A stretch of DNA of 64,000 nucleotides, taken from Sunxiuqinia elliptica. Lineage in GTDB: Bacteria > Bacteroidota > Bacteroidia > Bacteroidales > Prolixibacteraceae. The stretch lies in the NCBI RefSeq assembly GCF_900113005.1, contig NZ_FONW01000010.1, forward strand, positions 62,001 to 126,000, read 5' to 3'. Both the position numbers and the translations under genes were made by a program. Positions 26,801-35,475 of this stretch are shown one piece after another. A model generated the notes under the pieces. It did not search any database. It worked only from the letters and a program-made list of their open reading frames with translations, and was not told where the DNA came from. Position 1 is the first letter of the stretch. Each line of letters opens with the position of its first letter.

Positions 26801-28291
26801 TTATTCTTGGGTAAAATAATTGTTCCAACACGAGGCAGGGAGATACTCCATCCGATATGGAACATAGGGAGAATCCAGTTCCCACAAAATTTCACCCGCT
26901 CTGTCTGTAATGAGTACTGAACCTGTCTTTGAGCTTGTCTGCAATAGGTTACCATTGTCAAGCAAGTAAGCATTGCCCATCCGAGAAGTATATTTCTCAG
27001 TGGGCAATGGAGCATTTATTTTAGTGGTAGCAGTCATCGTTAGCGTATCGAGTTTAAAGGAAAGAGCACGCGACTCCTCTCGGAACAGGTTATTATCAAA
27101 CAACATATAGTCGCCTTCAGCATTTACATGGATGGCATGTTGAAAAGAAAACAAAGCGGATGGATCCATCTTGAAGTCACCATTCTTCCCAAATTTCCAC
27201 ATGACTTCTCCTGTTTGGGCATTCACTTTCCAAATTTGATCTTCCATAGCTACTGAGAGTAAATAGTTTCCATCCCGATCAAAGTTCAGTGCATTCATAT
27301 GAAAGCGGTCATAACCAAACTCATCCAGTAAGCTGTCTTTTTCCAAATCCCAATGATCCCAAACGGACCACTTCCAGATTTCATTTCCCAATGTATCCAG
27401 CACGACAATACCATCTCCGACAAGAGTATCCCTAACACTTTGGCCGTCCACTTCGTGCGAATAAAGTTTTTCAGTACGATATAAGGTGTGGATATTGTTG
27501 TTCTCATCCATGCGAATATCATGATGAATCAAATCTTTCTCAACCTTACCTTGTAACGATGTTCGCCAGCGGATTTTTCCGGTCAGGTCGATTTCTGCCA
27601 TTGCCGTTCCTCCGGCAAAGCCAATCTTCCCTCGTCGCATAGGCTTTTGTATTTCTTCCAGAATTTTTCGATGCTCTTTCGGTTTGTCGTCAATAACATC
27701 CTTTTTGGGCGGCCGAAGCATCGCTAAAATAGTTCCTCGTGGCGTTAATGTTGCGGCACGAACACCGATGTCATCGACCTGCCAATGCCAGCGAATGGCT
27801 CCCTGATGATCAACCAGCGCAATATATCCCGGCATGCGGGCATAGCAAATCATTAACAGGCCATCGCCAAAAGCTTCGGGATCATGCGGGCGGCTATCCA
27901 ACATCCAGTTAATATCCAACCATGGCGATTGCTCACGTGTTTGAAAAGAAAGAACTTTCGAATTTGAATTGATGTAACGATCAATAACAACCTGATATTC
28001 ATATTCCGAATTTGTATCGAGCAGCAATAAATCCACACTATGCTTAATGGCTTTTGCTGTTGGTTTAGTTCGATATTTCTCTTGCTCTCCTTTTTTCCAA
28101 TAACGCACATAAAGGCTAGCTGGCCTACTCAACTCAACATCTACTTTCTCTTGAAAAGCATAATTATGAGGAGACGTAAGCTTGATGCTCTTAATTGAAA
28201 TGCTTTGTACGTACCAGATCCTAAAAGCCCCAATAAGAATTACCAGAAAAACAACTCCAGCGCCAATCCAAATTCTATTTTTTCGTTTCAT
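26801..28291 (-). CDS. Arylsulfotransferase (ASST)-family protein, membrane-anchored
   Basis: This 496-residue protein has an N-terminal membrane anchor (residues 7-24, basic MKRKNR before it), so the rest lies in the periplasm. Residues 40-120 look like a small beta-sandwich. A six-bladed propeller follows, with blade motifs GAIRWHWQVDD, GKIRWRTSL, GNEIWKWSVWDHWD and GEVMWKFGKNGDF. Conserved His of the family are seen: HHD at 256-258, HxN at 331-333 (FHMNAL), and QH at 384-385. Characterised ASSTs move sulfate from aryl sulfates to phenols without PAPS. The catalytic Arg expected about 16 residues after HxN is not evident here (SVAMEDQ), so activity may differ. It follows susD by 111 bp. Confidence 0.85.
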   Translation of the reverse strand: MKRKNRIWIGAGVVFLVILIGAFRIWYVQSISIKSIKLTSPHNYAFQEKVDVELSRPASLYVRYWKKGEQEKYRTKPTAKAIKHSVDLLLLDTNSEYEYQVVIDRYINSNSKVLSFQTREQSPWLDINWMLDSRPHDPEAFGDGLLMICYARMPGYIALVDHQGAIRWHWQVDDIGVRAATLTPRGTILAMLRPPKKDVIDDKPKEHRKILEEIQKPMRRGKIGFAGGTAMAEIDLTGKIRWRTSLQGKVEKDLIHHDIRMDENNNIHTLYRTEKLYSHEVDGQSVRDTLVGDGIVVLDTLGNEIWKWSVWDHWDLEKDSLLDEFGYDRFHMNALNFDRDGNYLLSVAMEDQIWKVNAQTGEVMWKFGKNGDFKMDPSALFSFQHAIHVNAEGDYMLFDNNLFREESRALSFKLDTLTMTATTKINAPLPTEKYTSRMGNAYLLDNGNLLQTSSKTGSVLITDRAGEILWELDSPYVPYRMEYLPASCWNNYFTQE

Positions 28292-28402
28292 CCAACTATA
28301 TTGTCAATAAATACTCGTTTCAGTGTTTCCAAGAATAACCGTCGAAATCGTTATTCCGACAGCTATTCTATGCTAAACTTAACTCTCTCAATCGCTATTA
28401 AC

Positions 28403-29926
28403 CTATGGTAGCCTGTTCAAATTTTCAGATGCCATATTGCTATTAAGCTGTGCATCAACCAGTGGGTATGGGAATAATCTCATACTTTCTCTCACAACTG
28501 GCGACATCCCTCTATATTCCAAGTAAGTGTTACAGATCTCTTCGTATTTTCCAAAACGGATTAAGTCTGGACGCCTTTTGTACTCAAAAACGAGTTCATA
28601 ACCGCGCTCGGCCAAGATTTTGTCTGCCATTTCTTCCTTATCCGTTGGTTCTGGGAATCCAGGATCGCCATACTCCGGAGCACCTGCTCTAGCCCGCACT
28701 TCATTCAAATAAGGAAGTGCTGCTTGTGGTCCGCTCAACTCATTCTCAATCTCAGCTTTACAAAGGATTGCATCAGCCAAACGGAAAACCGGAATTGTTC
28801 GTCCATCGTAGTAGGAAGGATCAACCATTTCGTAAGAGTACTTTTTGGTGGCCACATTCTGCAACAATTTTATCGTATCGCTTGGAGGCACGGTTTGTCC
28901 TTCATCTGGCATCATATAGTAAAAACCATTTGTCGTTGACTGATCCCGAGGCGAACGTCCTTCGTAATTGTAGTAGAAGAATTCTTTTCGAGGATCGGCA
29001 TCATCGTAATTTCTCCAGAAATAAAGCGAAACAGCATAGTACTGCCACTTAGCCATATCCGGATGGTCACGAGGGCCAAAGTGGTTGGTGATTTCACCTC
29101 CGTTTTGTGAAGCCTCATGCAAAATACAGAAGATCATTCCTCCATCCTTTTTATTGCTTTCCGACCAAACATCTTTAAAATCCGGATTCAATTGATACAC
29201 TCCTTCGCTTCTTAGCTGAAGCACCATATCGATGTATGTTTTTGCATTGGCATAGTCATGAGCACGCATATAGACTTTTCCTAAAAGCATGGCTGCAGCA
29301 CCTTTCGTTGCTCTTGACAATCCTTCTTCCAAGGTCCAGCTTTTAGGTAGATTATCAATCGCGTATTTACAATCCTCAATAATCTGTTCATCCACAACAC
29401 TCACTGGCGACAGCGGCATATCATAAGTTTCTGAAGGATTGATGACCTCTACAATTAAAGGAACTGGTCCCCAAGCGTCCGTTGCATCGCGATAAGCCAA
29501 TGCTCTTAAAAAGCGAGCCTGAGCAATCACCTGTTTCTTTTTTGTCTCATCCATTTCTACCGCTTCAATCTTATTGATCAGCATATTGGCATTACTAATG
29601 ACCTCAAACATGTAGCGCCAATTGTATTTAAAATAGCGGTTATTGGCATCATAAGTAAAGTTACTAAGCTTGGTGGGGTCTCCCGCCGCTGTTGAAAAAC
29701 CAATATCAGTCGTATAGTCAGTAGTCATGATCAAATAGCCGTTGTAATACATCCAGCCATCACCCGGGAAGGGAGCCAGGTCAGCATACACTCCAACCAA
29801 AGCTGCATTAATGTCGCTTTCGGTAGAATAAGCATTCGATGTTGTTAAGTCGCTATACATTTCCGGTTCCAAGTCTGTACAACTCGCGACAAAAACCAGA
29901 GCTAATAGTATTATTATATTTCTCAT
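28403..29926 (-). CDS. SusD/RagB-family lipoprotein (PUL2)
   Basis: This 507-residue surface glycan-binding partner of the SusC just upstream has a lipoprotein signal ending at Cys16 (VFVASC). The start CTDLEPEMYSDLTTSNAYST is SusD-like. TPR-like helices include FLRALAYRDATDAWGPVPLI, which is the conserved FLRA-Y...WG-VPL element. The C-terminal domain has ILAERGYELVFEYKRRPDLIRFGKY. It follows susC by 39 bp. The normal size contrasts with the large PUL1 SusD. The ligand is unknown; downstream genes suggest a sulfated or protein-linked glycan, which is inference. Confidence 0.95.
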   Translation of the reverse strand: MRNIIILLALVFVASCTDLEPEMYSDLTTSNAYSTESDINAALVGVYADLAPFPGDGWMYYNGYLIMTTDYTTDIGFSTAAGDPTKLSNFTYDANNRYFKYNWRYMFEVISNANMLINKIEAVEMDETKKKQVIAQARFLRALAYRDATDAWGPVPLIVEVINPSETYDMPLSPVSVVDEQIIEDCKYAIDNLPKSWTLEEGLSRATKGAAAMLLGKVYMRAHDYANAKTYIDMVLQLRSEGVYQLNPDFKDVWSESNKKDGGMIFCILHEASQNGGEITNHFGPRDHPDMAKWQYYAVSLYFWRNYDDADPRKEFFYYNYEGRSPRDQSTTNGFYYMMPDEGQTVPPSDTIKLLQNVATKKYSYEMVDPSYYDGRTIPVFRLADAILCKAEIENELSGPQAALPYLNEVRARAGAPEYGDPGFPEPTDKEEMADKILAERGYELVFEYKRRPDLIRFGKYEEICNTYLEYRGMSPVVRESMRLFPYPLVDAQLNSNMASENLNRLP

Positions 29927-29965
29927 TTCTTTTAGATTTTTGTATTGAATAATTTATTAGCTGTC

Positions 29966-32900
29966 TTAAAAAGAAACATTTAACCCTACAGTAAACGATC
30001 TCATGCTAGGATAAGAGTTGAAATCCAATCCCGTTCCAGCATTTGCATTTTGAGATCCTTTCGACTCATAACCTTTGGTATCAACTTCAGGATCCCATCC
30101 AGAATAGTTGGTTATCGTAAAGAGGTTCTCTGCCGCAACGTACAATCTCATTGAGCTCAGGAACTTTATATTAGCTGGAAGCGTGTATCCCAAGGTTACG
30201 TTCTTCAGGCGCACAAATGAGGCTTTCTCAATAAAATGGCTATTGATGTAACCTCCAGACTTTGAATAGTAGAATCCATTACGAGGAATGTCCGTGTCGG
30301 TGTTTGATGGTGTCCAACGATCCAATGCTTCCGTGGTTCGTTTCCACTCCAGGTTCATGCGAGTCATGTTTAACAAGTCATTTCCCACTGATCCATGGAT
30401 GAAGACGGATAAATCGAAATTTTTGTAAGCGAAGTCATTGGTCAAACCGAAAATAAAATCAGGCTGAGCGCTTCCGATAATCGTACGATCGTCGGAAGTA
30501 ATCGTACCATCAGGAATGCCTTCAGGACCTGAAATATCACGGAATTTTGGATCACCTGGCTTGGCGTTGGGCTGTGGTGCATAAGTTTCACCTTCTTGTA
30601 AAACACCCTCGTAAACATAGCCAAATAACGATCCCAATGGTTCTCCTTCACGAATAACTGCAAACTGCTCTTCAGAAACATTTCCCACTGGTTTTGATGA
30701 AGTAATGTAAATCTCACTTTCACCACCTAAACTGACCACCTCATTCCGGTTAACAGCAAAATTGAAACGTGTTGTCCATTCCAAATCCCGGTTGGTATTG
30801 ATTGAGTTTAACTCCAACTCAAACCCTTTGTTTTCAATTTCACCAACATTCGACTGAACGATAAAGAAACCGGAGTAAGTTGGCAAATTCTTCTGAATCA
30901 GAAGATCGGATGTATTCTTTTTGTAAGCGTCAATTGAAACGCCCAGTCTTGAGTTGAAGAAGCCCATATCCAATCCCAAGTTGTACTGCGAAGTCGTTTC
31001 CCATTTCAAGGTAGGATTTTCCGGAGTATTGGGGTTCAAGTGTGTACCTGCCGTATTGGTAGCAGCATCAAAAGTCAAGTGAGTATTACTCATCAATGCG
31101 TAAGAAGCATATTCTCCAACCTGGTCATTACCTGTTTTTCCGTAACCCGCCCTAAACTTCAGGTTCGAAAATACATTCATATCTTGAATGAATGGCTCCT
31201 GATCCAAACGCCAGGCTAATGATCCGGAAGGGAAAGTTCCCCAGCGGTTTTCTTCTCCAAACCTGGAAGAACCATCTGTTCTCAAAGTAAAAGTTGCTAA
31301 GTACTTATCTTTAAAGGAGTAGTTAAAACGGCCAAAGAATGATACTAAAAGACTTTCTTTTCGATAAGATGAAACACCTGTTATCGTTGAAGCAGCCCCA
31401 ACATTGTGATAAGAGAATAAATCCGTAGAAAAGCCCTTTACTCCAATGGATTCGCTTTGATATCCAAATTTTTGATAAGAATAACCACCCATCGCACTTA
31501 ATGAATGATCTTTATTGATGGTCGTCCGGTAGTTTACAACGGCATCAAAAAGTTGGTTGAGTGAAGAATACTCATTTCTACCTGCAACACCATCATCAAT
31601 ACTTCCCTGGTAAGTTGAACGTGGAAGGTATCTTCCCTGGAAAGTGTGAATCAACTCAACACCGCCGTTCATTCTCAATGAAAGATTTTTGATTGGCTCA
31701 ATTTCCAAAAATACATTTCCATTGAACTTATCTTTAGTCATATCATTAACACGCTCCACCAAGTTGGCCAATGGGTTATCTCCACGTCCACCCGGAGGTC
31801 GGCCATAACTTCCATCTTCAAGCACTGCAGGAACGGTAGGATCATAGGTCAGAATCCCTAACAGAACGTTTTGATTCAAAATGTTTCCGGCATAAAGCTG
31901 GAAGTTTGAGCTTTCGCGTTGAGCAAAAACAGTTGCACCAGCCTTAATGTAATCATTCACTTTCTGGTCAACATTGATCCGACCTGAGAACCTGGAGAAA
32001 TCCGTATTTTTCATCACCCCTTTTTGGTCGAAATAGCCTAAGCTAGCCAACACTTGTGTGTTGTCGCTTCCTCCTTTAAACTGAATGCTGTGGTCCTGAA
32101 CAATCCCTTGGCGAGTAGCCTCTTCAACCCAATCGGTATTGACATTGGATTGCAGCTGAGATTGCGTGTAAACAGCATATTCCTGATTTTCCTGACCTTC
32201 AATCTCCTGGTAAAGAGCATTGGACAGTTCCATGTACTCTTTTCCGTTGATCATATCAAACGGATTCACAACCTTTTGGGTTCCCAGATAACCATTGTAA
32301 GTAATTTGGCTCTCCCCTTTCTTTCCGCGCTTAGTTGTAATCAGGATAACTCCGTTAGCACCACGCGCACCATAAATCGCTGTTGCCGATGCATCTTTCA
32401 AAATTTGCATGGATTCGATATCATTTGGGTTGATATCTGCGCCATTCGAGGTTGGAAAACCATCGACCACATACAAAGGCTCGTTGTTACTACTTATTGA
32501 GTTTGAACCACGGATACGAATAGAAATACTACCGCCAGGAGCTTTTGAGTTTTGGGTTACAAGCACCCCTGCTGTACGTCCTTGCAAGGCTTGAGCAGCA
32601 TTGCTCACCGTACCTCCAAGGTTAATATCTTCACTGGAAACAGAAACAACAGCTCCTGTTAAATCACTCTTTTTCTGATAGCCGTACCCAATGGCCACGA
32701 CTTCCTCGATTCCCACAGCATCAACGCTCAATACCACATTGATTACGGATTGATTTCCAACAACAATCTCCTGGGATCTCATTCCTACAAAAGAAAAAAC
32801 AAGCGTAGCGCCTGCTGGAACTCCTGAAATCGTATAGTTACCATCTAAATCTGTTACCGTTCCGGTAGTCGATCCTTTAACCAAAACAGTCACTCCGGGT

Positions 32901-33343
32901 AAGGATTCGTTGGAAGTGTCAGTAACGCGGCCCGATACCTTGGAAGGTTGCTGGGCCAGTAAGTTTTCATCTCCTGCTTTCGAAAGCGCAATCAAATGTC
33001 CCTTAATCTTGTACGAAATTTCCGTATTTCTAAAAACATCATCTAAAATTTCAGGAACAACTTTATTGCTTGCTTCCACATCTACAGTTCTCTTTACATC
33101 AACATTCACTGCGCTATACATGAAGTAATAATCGGTCTGTTCTTCAATCATTCGCATCACATTCTCAACACTGATGTTCTTTTGGTTAATGCTTAACCTA
33201 TAGTTTTGCGAGAAAGAGCTAATTGCAAATGATTGCAAGGCGCAAAGCAAAAGTATTGCGAAGGTTAATCTCATGATAAATACCATTTTACTTTTCCATA
33301 CCCACGACAGGAGGAAAATCATTGAATACTCATTTTTTTTCAT
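29966..33343 (-). CDS. SusC/RagA TonB-dependent transporter with STN domain (PUL2)
   Basis: This 1125-residue outer-membrane transporter has a signal region to about 46, STN domain about 47-120 (LSINQKNISVENVMRMIEE...), carboxypeptidase-D-like domain about 136-205, and the GIEEVVAIGYGYQKK signature at 211-225. Plug and barrel follow, ending VGLNVSF with terminal Phe. The STN domain indicates signalling through the FecR protein coded 147 bp upstream. The N-terminus before the signal peptide carries a predicted extension (MKKNEYSMIFLLSWVWKSKM) like other STN SusC proteins. Its start codon context (CAAAATTATGAAAAAAAA) is shared with the other two susC genes. Confidence 0.97.
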   Translation of the reverse strand: MKKNEYSMIFLLSWVWKSKMVFIMRLTFAILLLCALQSFAISSFSQNYRLSINQKNISVENVMRMIEEQTDYYFMYSAVNVDVKRTVDVEASNKVVPEILDDVFRNTEISYKIKGHLIALSKAGDENLLAQQPSKVSGRVTDTSNESLPGVTVLVKGSTTGTVTDLDGNYTISGVPAGATLVFSFVGMRSQEIVVGNQSVINVVLSVDAVGIEEVVAIGYGYQKKSDLTGAVVSVSSEDINLGGTVSNAAQALQGRTAGVLVTQNSKAPGGSISIRIRGSNSISSNNEPLYVVDGFPTSNGADINPNDIESMQILKDASATAIYGARGANGVILITTKRGKKGESQITYNGYLGTQKVVNPFDMINGKEYMELSNALYQEIEGQENQEYAVYTQSQLQSNVNTDWVEEATRQGIVQDHSIQFKGGSDNTQVLASLGYFDQKGVMKNTDFSRFSGRINVDQKVNDYIKAGATVFAQRESSNFQLYAGNILNQNVLLGILTYDPTVPAVLEDGSYGRPPGGRGDNPLANLVERVNDMTKDKFNGNVFLEIEPIKNLSLRMNGGVELIHTFQGRYLPRSTYQGSIDDGVAGRNEYSSLNQLFDAVVNYRTTINKDHSLSAMGGYSYQKFGYQSESIGVKGFSTDLFSYHNVGAASTITGVSSYRKESLLVSFFGRFNYSFKDKYLATFTLRTDGSSRFGEENRWGTFPSGSLAWRLDQEPFIQDMNVFSNLKFRAGYGKTGNDQVGEYASYALMSNTHLTFDAATNTAGTHLNPNTPENPTLKWETTSQYNLGLDMGFFNSRLGVSIDAYKKNTSDLLIQKNLPTYSGFFIVQSNVGEIENKGFELELNSINTNRDLEWTTRFNFAVNRNEVVSLGGESEIYITSSKPVGNVSEEQFAVIREGEPLGSLFGYVYEGVLQEGETYAPQPNAKPGDPKFRDISGPEGIPDGTITSDDRTIIGSAQPDFIFGLTNDFAYKNFDLSVFIHGSVGNDLLNMTRMNLEWKRTTEALDRWTPSNTDTDIPRNGFYYSKSGGYINSHFIEKASFVRLKNVTLGYTLPANIKFLSSMRLYVAAENLFTITNYSGWDPEVDTKGYESKGSQNANAGTGLDFNSYPSMRSFTVGLNVSF

Positions 33344-33350
33344 AATTTTG
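33343..33350 (+). promoter_or_regulatory. Antisense promoter overlapping the susC start (PUL2)
   Basis: TAATTTTG matches TAnnTTTG exactly on the plus strand, starting on the last base of the susC start complement. A TTG at 33322-33324 lies 18 bases upstream, close to the spacing of a Bacteroidota -33 box. It is the best-formed of the three antisense promoters. Confidence 0.5.
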
Positions 33351-33356
33351 TAATGA

Positions 33357-33455
33357 TTTGAATTAATGGTTCAGATTATTTATGTCTTTCGCTGACTGGC
33401 AATTAGAGAAGACATGAACTACTAGAAGGGAGGTGTTTTTACATCTCCTTTTTTT
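33357..33455 (+). ncRNA. Candidate antisense RNA over susC leader (PUL2)
   Basis: Predicted about 99 nt, from seven bases after the TAATTTTG box to the T-run after the 33426-33451 hairpin. A 7-bp internal stem (33382-33388 with 33409-33415, ATGTCTT/AAGACAT) precedes the terminator, the same order as at PUL1. Both RNAs also share TTAATGGT near the 5' end (8183-8190 and 33363-33370). It would pair with the entire susC leader. Unproven; the call is by position, structure and recurrence. Confidence 0.45.
33426..33455 (+). terminator. Rho-independent terminator on plus strand before susC (PUL2)
   Basis: A 10-bp stem with two G-T pairs (33426-33435 with 33442-33451, AAGGGAGGTG/CATCTCCTTT), loop TTTTTA, then seven T's (33449-33455). 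The minus strand has no T-run after the stem. No plus-strand coding gene lies upstream, so the likely client is the antisense RNA. Confidence 0.65.
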
Positions 33456-33490
33456 AGGTCTCTTTCATTGGCATTTTTTTAGTTCGGTTA

Positions 33491-34510
33491 CTAGCTATTT
33501 TTCATAATCATAAGTTTAGTTCCATCATCGGTTTTTAGTTTTGAATATTTGAAGGGGGTTGAAAATTCAAGAAGATCAATAATTTGGTCAAGATTTTCGT
33601 TTTTAATGGTAGCAGTAAACGGAAAATCAACCACCGAGGGGTCGTTGATTTCAATCTCGACATTGTACCAACGTCCAAGCTTTTTAAGCACCTCTGCCAG
33701 TGGATCGTTTCGAAAAACCAAAGTTCCATCAATCCATGAGGTGTATTTCACAACTTCAACTTTTTCGATATGAAATTGGGACTCTTTCTTTTGGTAATCA
33801 GCCAGCTCGCCAGGCTTAATGCGTACCAGCTGTTTGTTTTGTCTAAAATCGCCTTTAAATAAATCGACCTGTCCGCTTTTGAGCACCACACTCACATGAT
33901 CCTCATCTTCGAAATTCATGACATTAAAGCTTGTACCAACAACCTTCAAGCCGATCTCTCCCAGGTCCAAAATAAACGGGCGTAGCGAATCTTTAGCCAC
34001 ATCAAAGAAAGCCTCTCCTTTTACGTTGACTTTTCGGTATTTACTCTTCGTAAAATCGGAAGGATAAGTAATTTCGCTCCCCGACAACAGCCAAACAGCC
34101 GTTCCATCCGGTAACGACATCTTGCGAACTTTCTCATTCGATAAAGATTCTTTCAAGTAGACCACTTGCTGATTTGAATTTTGTGGATTTAGAAGAGTGA
34201 AATAGGTCAATGGCAGTACAAGGCCCAGTATGAAGATAGCTACAGCCTTTCTCAGGCTGATCATTAGCGGCTTTCTACCGGCCAACTGCTTTGCCTGAAG
34301 CCGTGCCGAAATTTTAGAATAGAGCTTCGCAGAATCAACTTTTTCAATCGCATCAAATTGTCCAGAAGTCCAGATCGCATCAGCTAGTTTTTCATACTCC
34401 TGATTACCTTGTTCGCTATTGAGCCAAACAAAAAGACTTTTCAATTCCGAATCTGAGATGCTGCCGCTAAAAAACTTTTCAAGCAGCTTTATTTTCGTTT
34501 CAGTTTGCAT
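33491..34510 (-). CDS. FecR-family anti-sigma factor (PUL2)
   Basis: This 339-residue protein has a cytoplasmic helical start (1-80), one membrane span at about 86-107 (SLRKAVAIFILGLVLPLTYFTLL) and a periplasmic FecR domain. The domain shows LPDGTAVWLLSGSEITYP, KVNVKGEAFFDVAKD and LKVVGTSFNVMNF strands. The C-terminal part (DPLAEVLKKLGRWYNVEIEI) is the DUF4974 domain. It should bind the ECF sigma of PUL2 in the cytoplasm and the STN domain of the PUL2 SusC in the periplasm. It follows the sigma gene by 90 bp; the spacer to susC holds the antisense terminator hairpin. Confidence 0.95.
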   Translation of the reverse strand: MQTETKIKLLEKFFSGSISDSELKSLFVWLNSEQGNQEYEKLADAIWTSGQFDAIEKVDSAKLYSKISARLQAKQLAGRKPLMISLRKAVAIFILGLVLPLTYFTLLNPQNSNQQVVYLKESLSNEKVRKMSLPDGTAVWLLSGSEITYPSDFTKSKYRKVNVKGEAFFDVAKDSLRPFILDLGEIGLKVVGTSFNVMNFEDEDHVSVVLKSGQVDLFKGDFRQNKQLVRIKPGELADYQKKESQFHIEKVEVVKYTSWIDGTLVFRNDPLAEVLKKLGRWYNVEIEINDPSVVDFPFTATIKNENLDQIIDLLEFSTPFKYSKLKTDDGTKLMIMKNS

Positions 34511-34600
34511 AGATCGTGTTTAATATCACTAGTAAATACACGCGACCTTAAAAAAACTGCCACTCCGAATTAAAAAAAATCAAAAAAAGTTTAAAATTGC

Positions 34601-35176
34601 TTACAAATAGAAGATATTTAGCACCATGAAGCTATATTTCCTAAATTCTTCTTTTAGGTACTTATTGGCTTTAAATAACTGATGATCAACCGTAATCACA
34701 GATATTCCCAGACGCTTTGCAATTTCATTTCTTGAAAGCCCTTCAACTTTTTGAAGGAGAAAAATTTCTTTTCGTTTTGGTGGTAAACCGTCCAAAATAG
34801 TTTCAATAATGCGTTGAGTTTCTTTAAACAGGACATACTGATCAGCCGACTCCTCGGAAAGATCAACAACCAGATCAAAACGACTCTCAAACACCTGGCG
34901 GTTCACTTTCTTCCGGCTATAATTCAACGAAGTATTCTTGGCGATTTTAAATAGAAGCGCTTCAAAAGGGTAATCTTCCAGAAAATAAGCTCGACTCTCC
35001 CATATTTTTATAAAGGTTTCCTGGACAATTTCTTCGGCATCCTCTTTCGATCTCAACATGGAAAACAAAAAGGCATACAACCGCTCATGGTACTGATCAA
35101 AAAGCAGCTTAAAAGCCTCCGCATCCCCTTTCTTAAAAGCCTTGATAAGATGTATATCCGATTCTATTGCGCCCAA
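34601..35176 (-). CDS. ECF RNA polymerase sigma-70 factor (PUL2)
   Basis: This 191-residue ECF sigma has region 2 in LLFDQYHERLYAFLFSML...EEIVQETFIKIWESR (about 24-62) and region 4 in LDGLPPKRKEIFLLQKVEGLSRNEIAKRLGISVITVDHQLFKA (about 130-172). No ATG is near; the start is a TTG at 35176 with AAGGGA a few bases upstream, unusual here because clear purine-rich ribosome sites are rare in the window. The 299-bp spacer upstream to the RhaT-type gene is AT-rich and holds no convincing gene. TAACTTTA on the minus strand near 35270 is one base off a -7 box. Confidence 0.93.
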   Translation of the reverse strand: MGAIESDIHLIKAFKKGDAEAFKLLFDQYHERLYAFLFSMLRSKEDAEEIVQETFIKIWESRAYFLEDYPFEALLFKIAKNTSLNYSRKKVNRQVFESRFDLVVDLSEESADQYVLFKETQRIIETILDGLPPKRKEIFLLQKVEGLSRNEIAKRLGISVITVDHQLFKANKYLKEEFRKYSFMVLNIFYL

Positions 35177-35475
35177 CTTCCCTTGAAAATAAATTTTTCT
35201 ATTGCCCTAAATATCGGATATAATTCTTGAAAATCATTTTTCTAGAATAATTTATTTTAGACAAGATTAAAGTTACGAATAATCATAATTAAACGTCATA
35301 ATGTTTAATATTATCCTCAAAACTATGACTAGCAACAAAAAAATAAAATACAAATATTTGCGATCCAATAAGTTAATCGTTACAAACAATGATTGTCTTA
35401 GCGAAGATTATGCAATAAAAACAGCTTCTGAACTCCAACAATTTGCAATAAAATATTTGCAACTACTGCGCTTAA

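Noticed and set aside
28333-28356. Hairpin GAATAAC/GTTATTC between the ASST-like and susD genes
   Set aside because: Only 7 bp, a 10-base loop and no T-run on either strand; likely too weak for a terminator.
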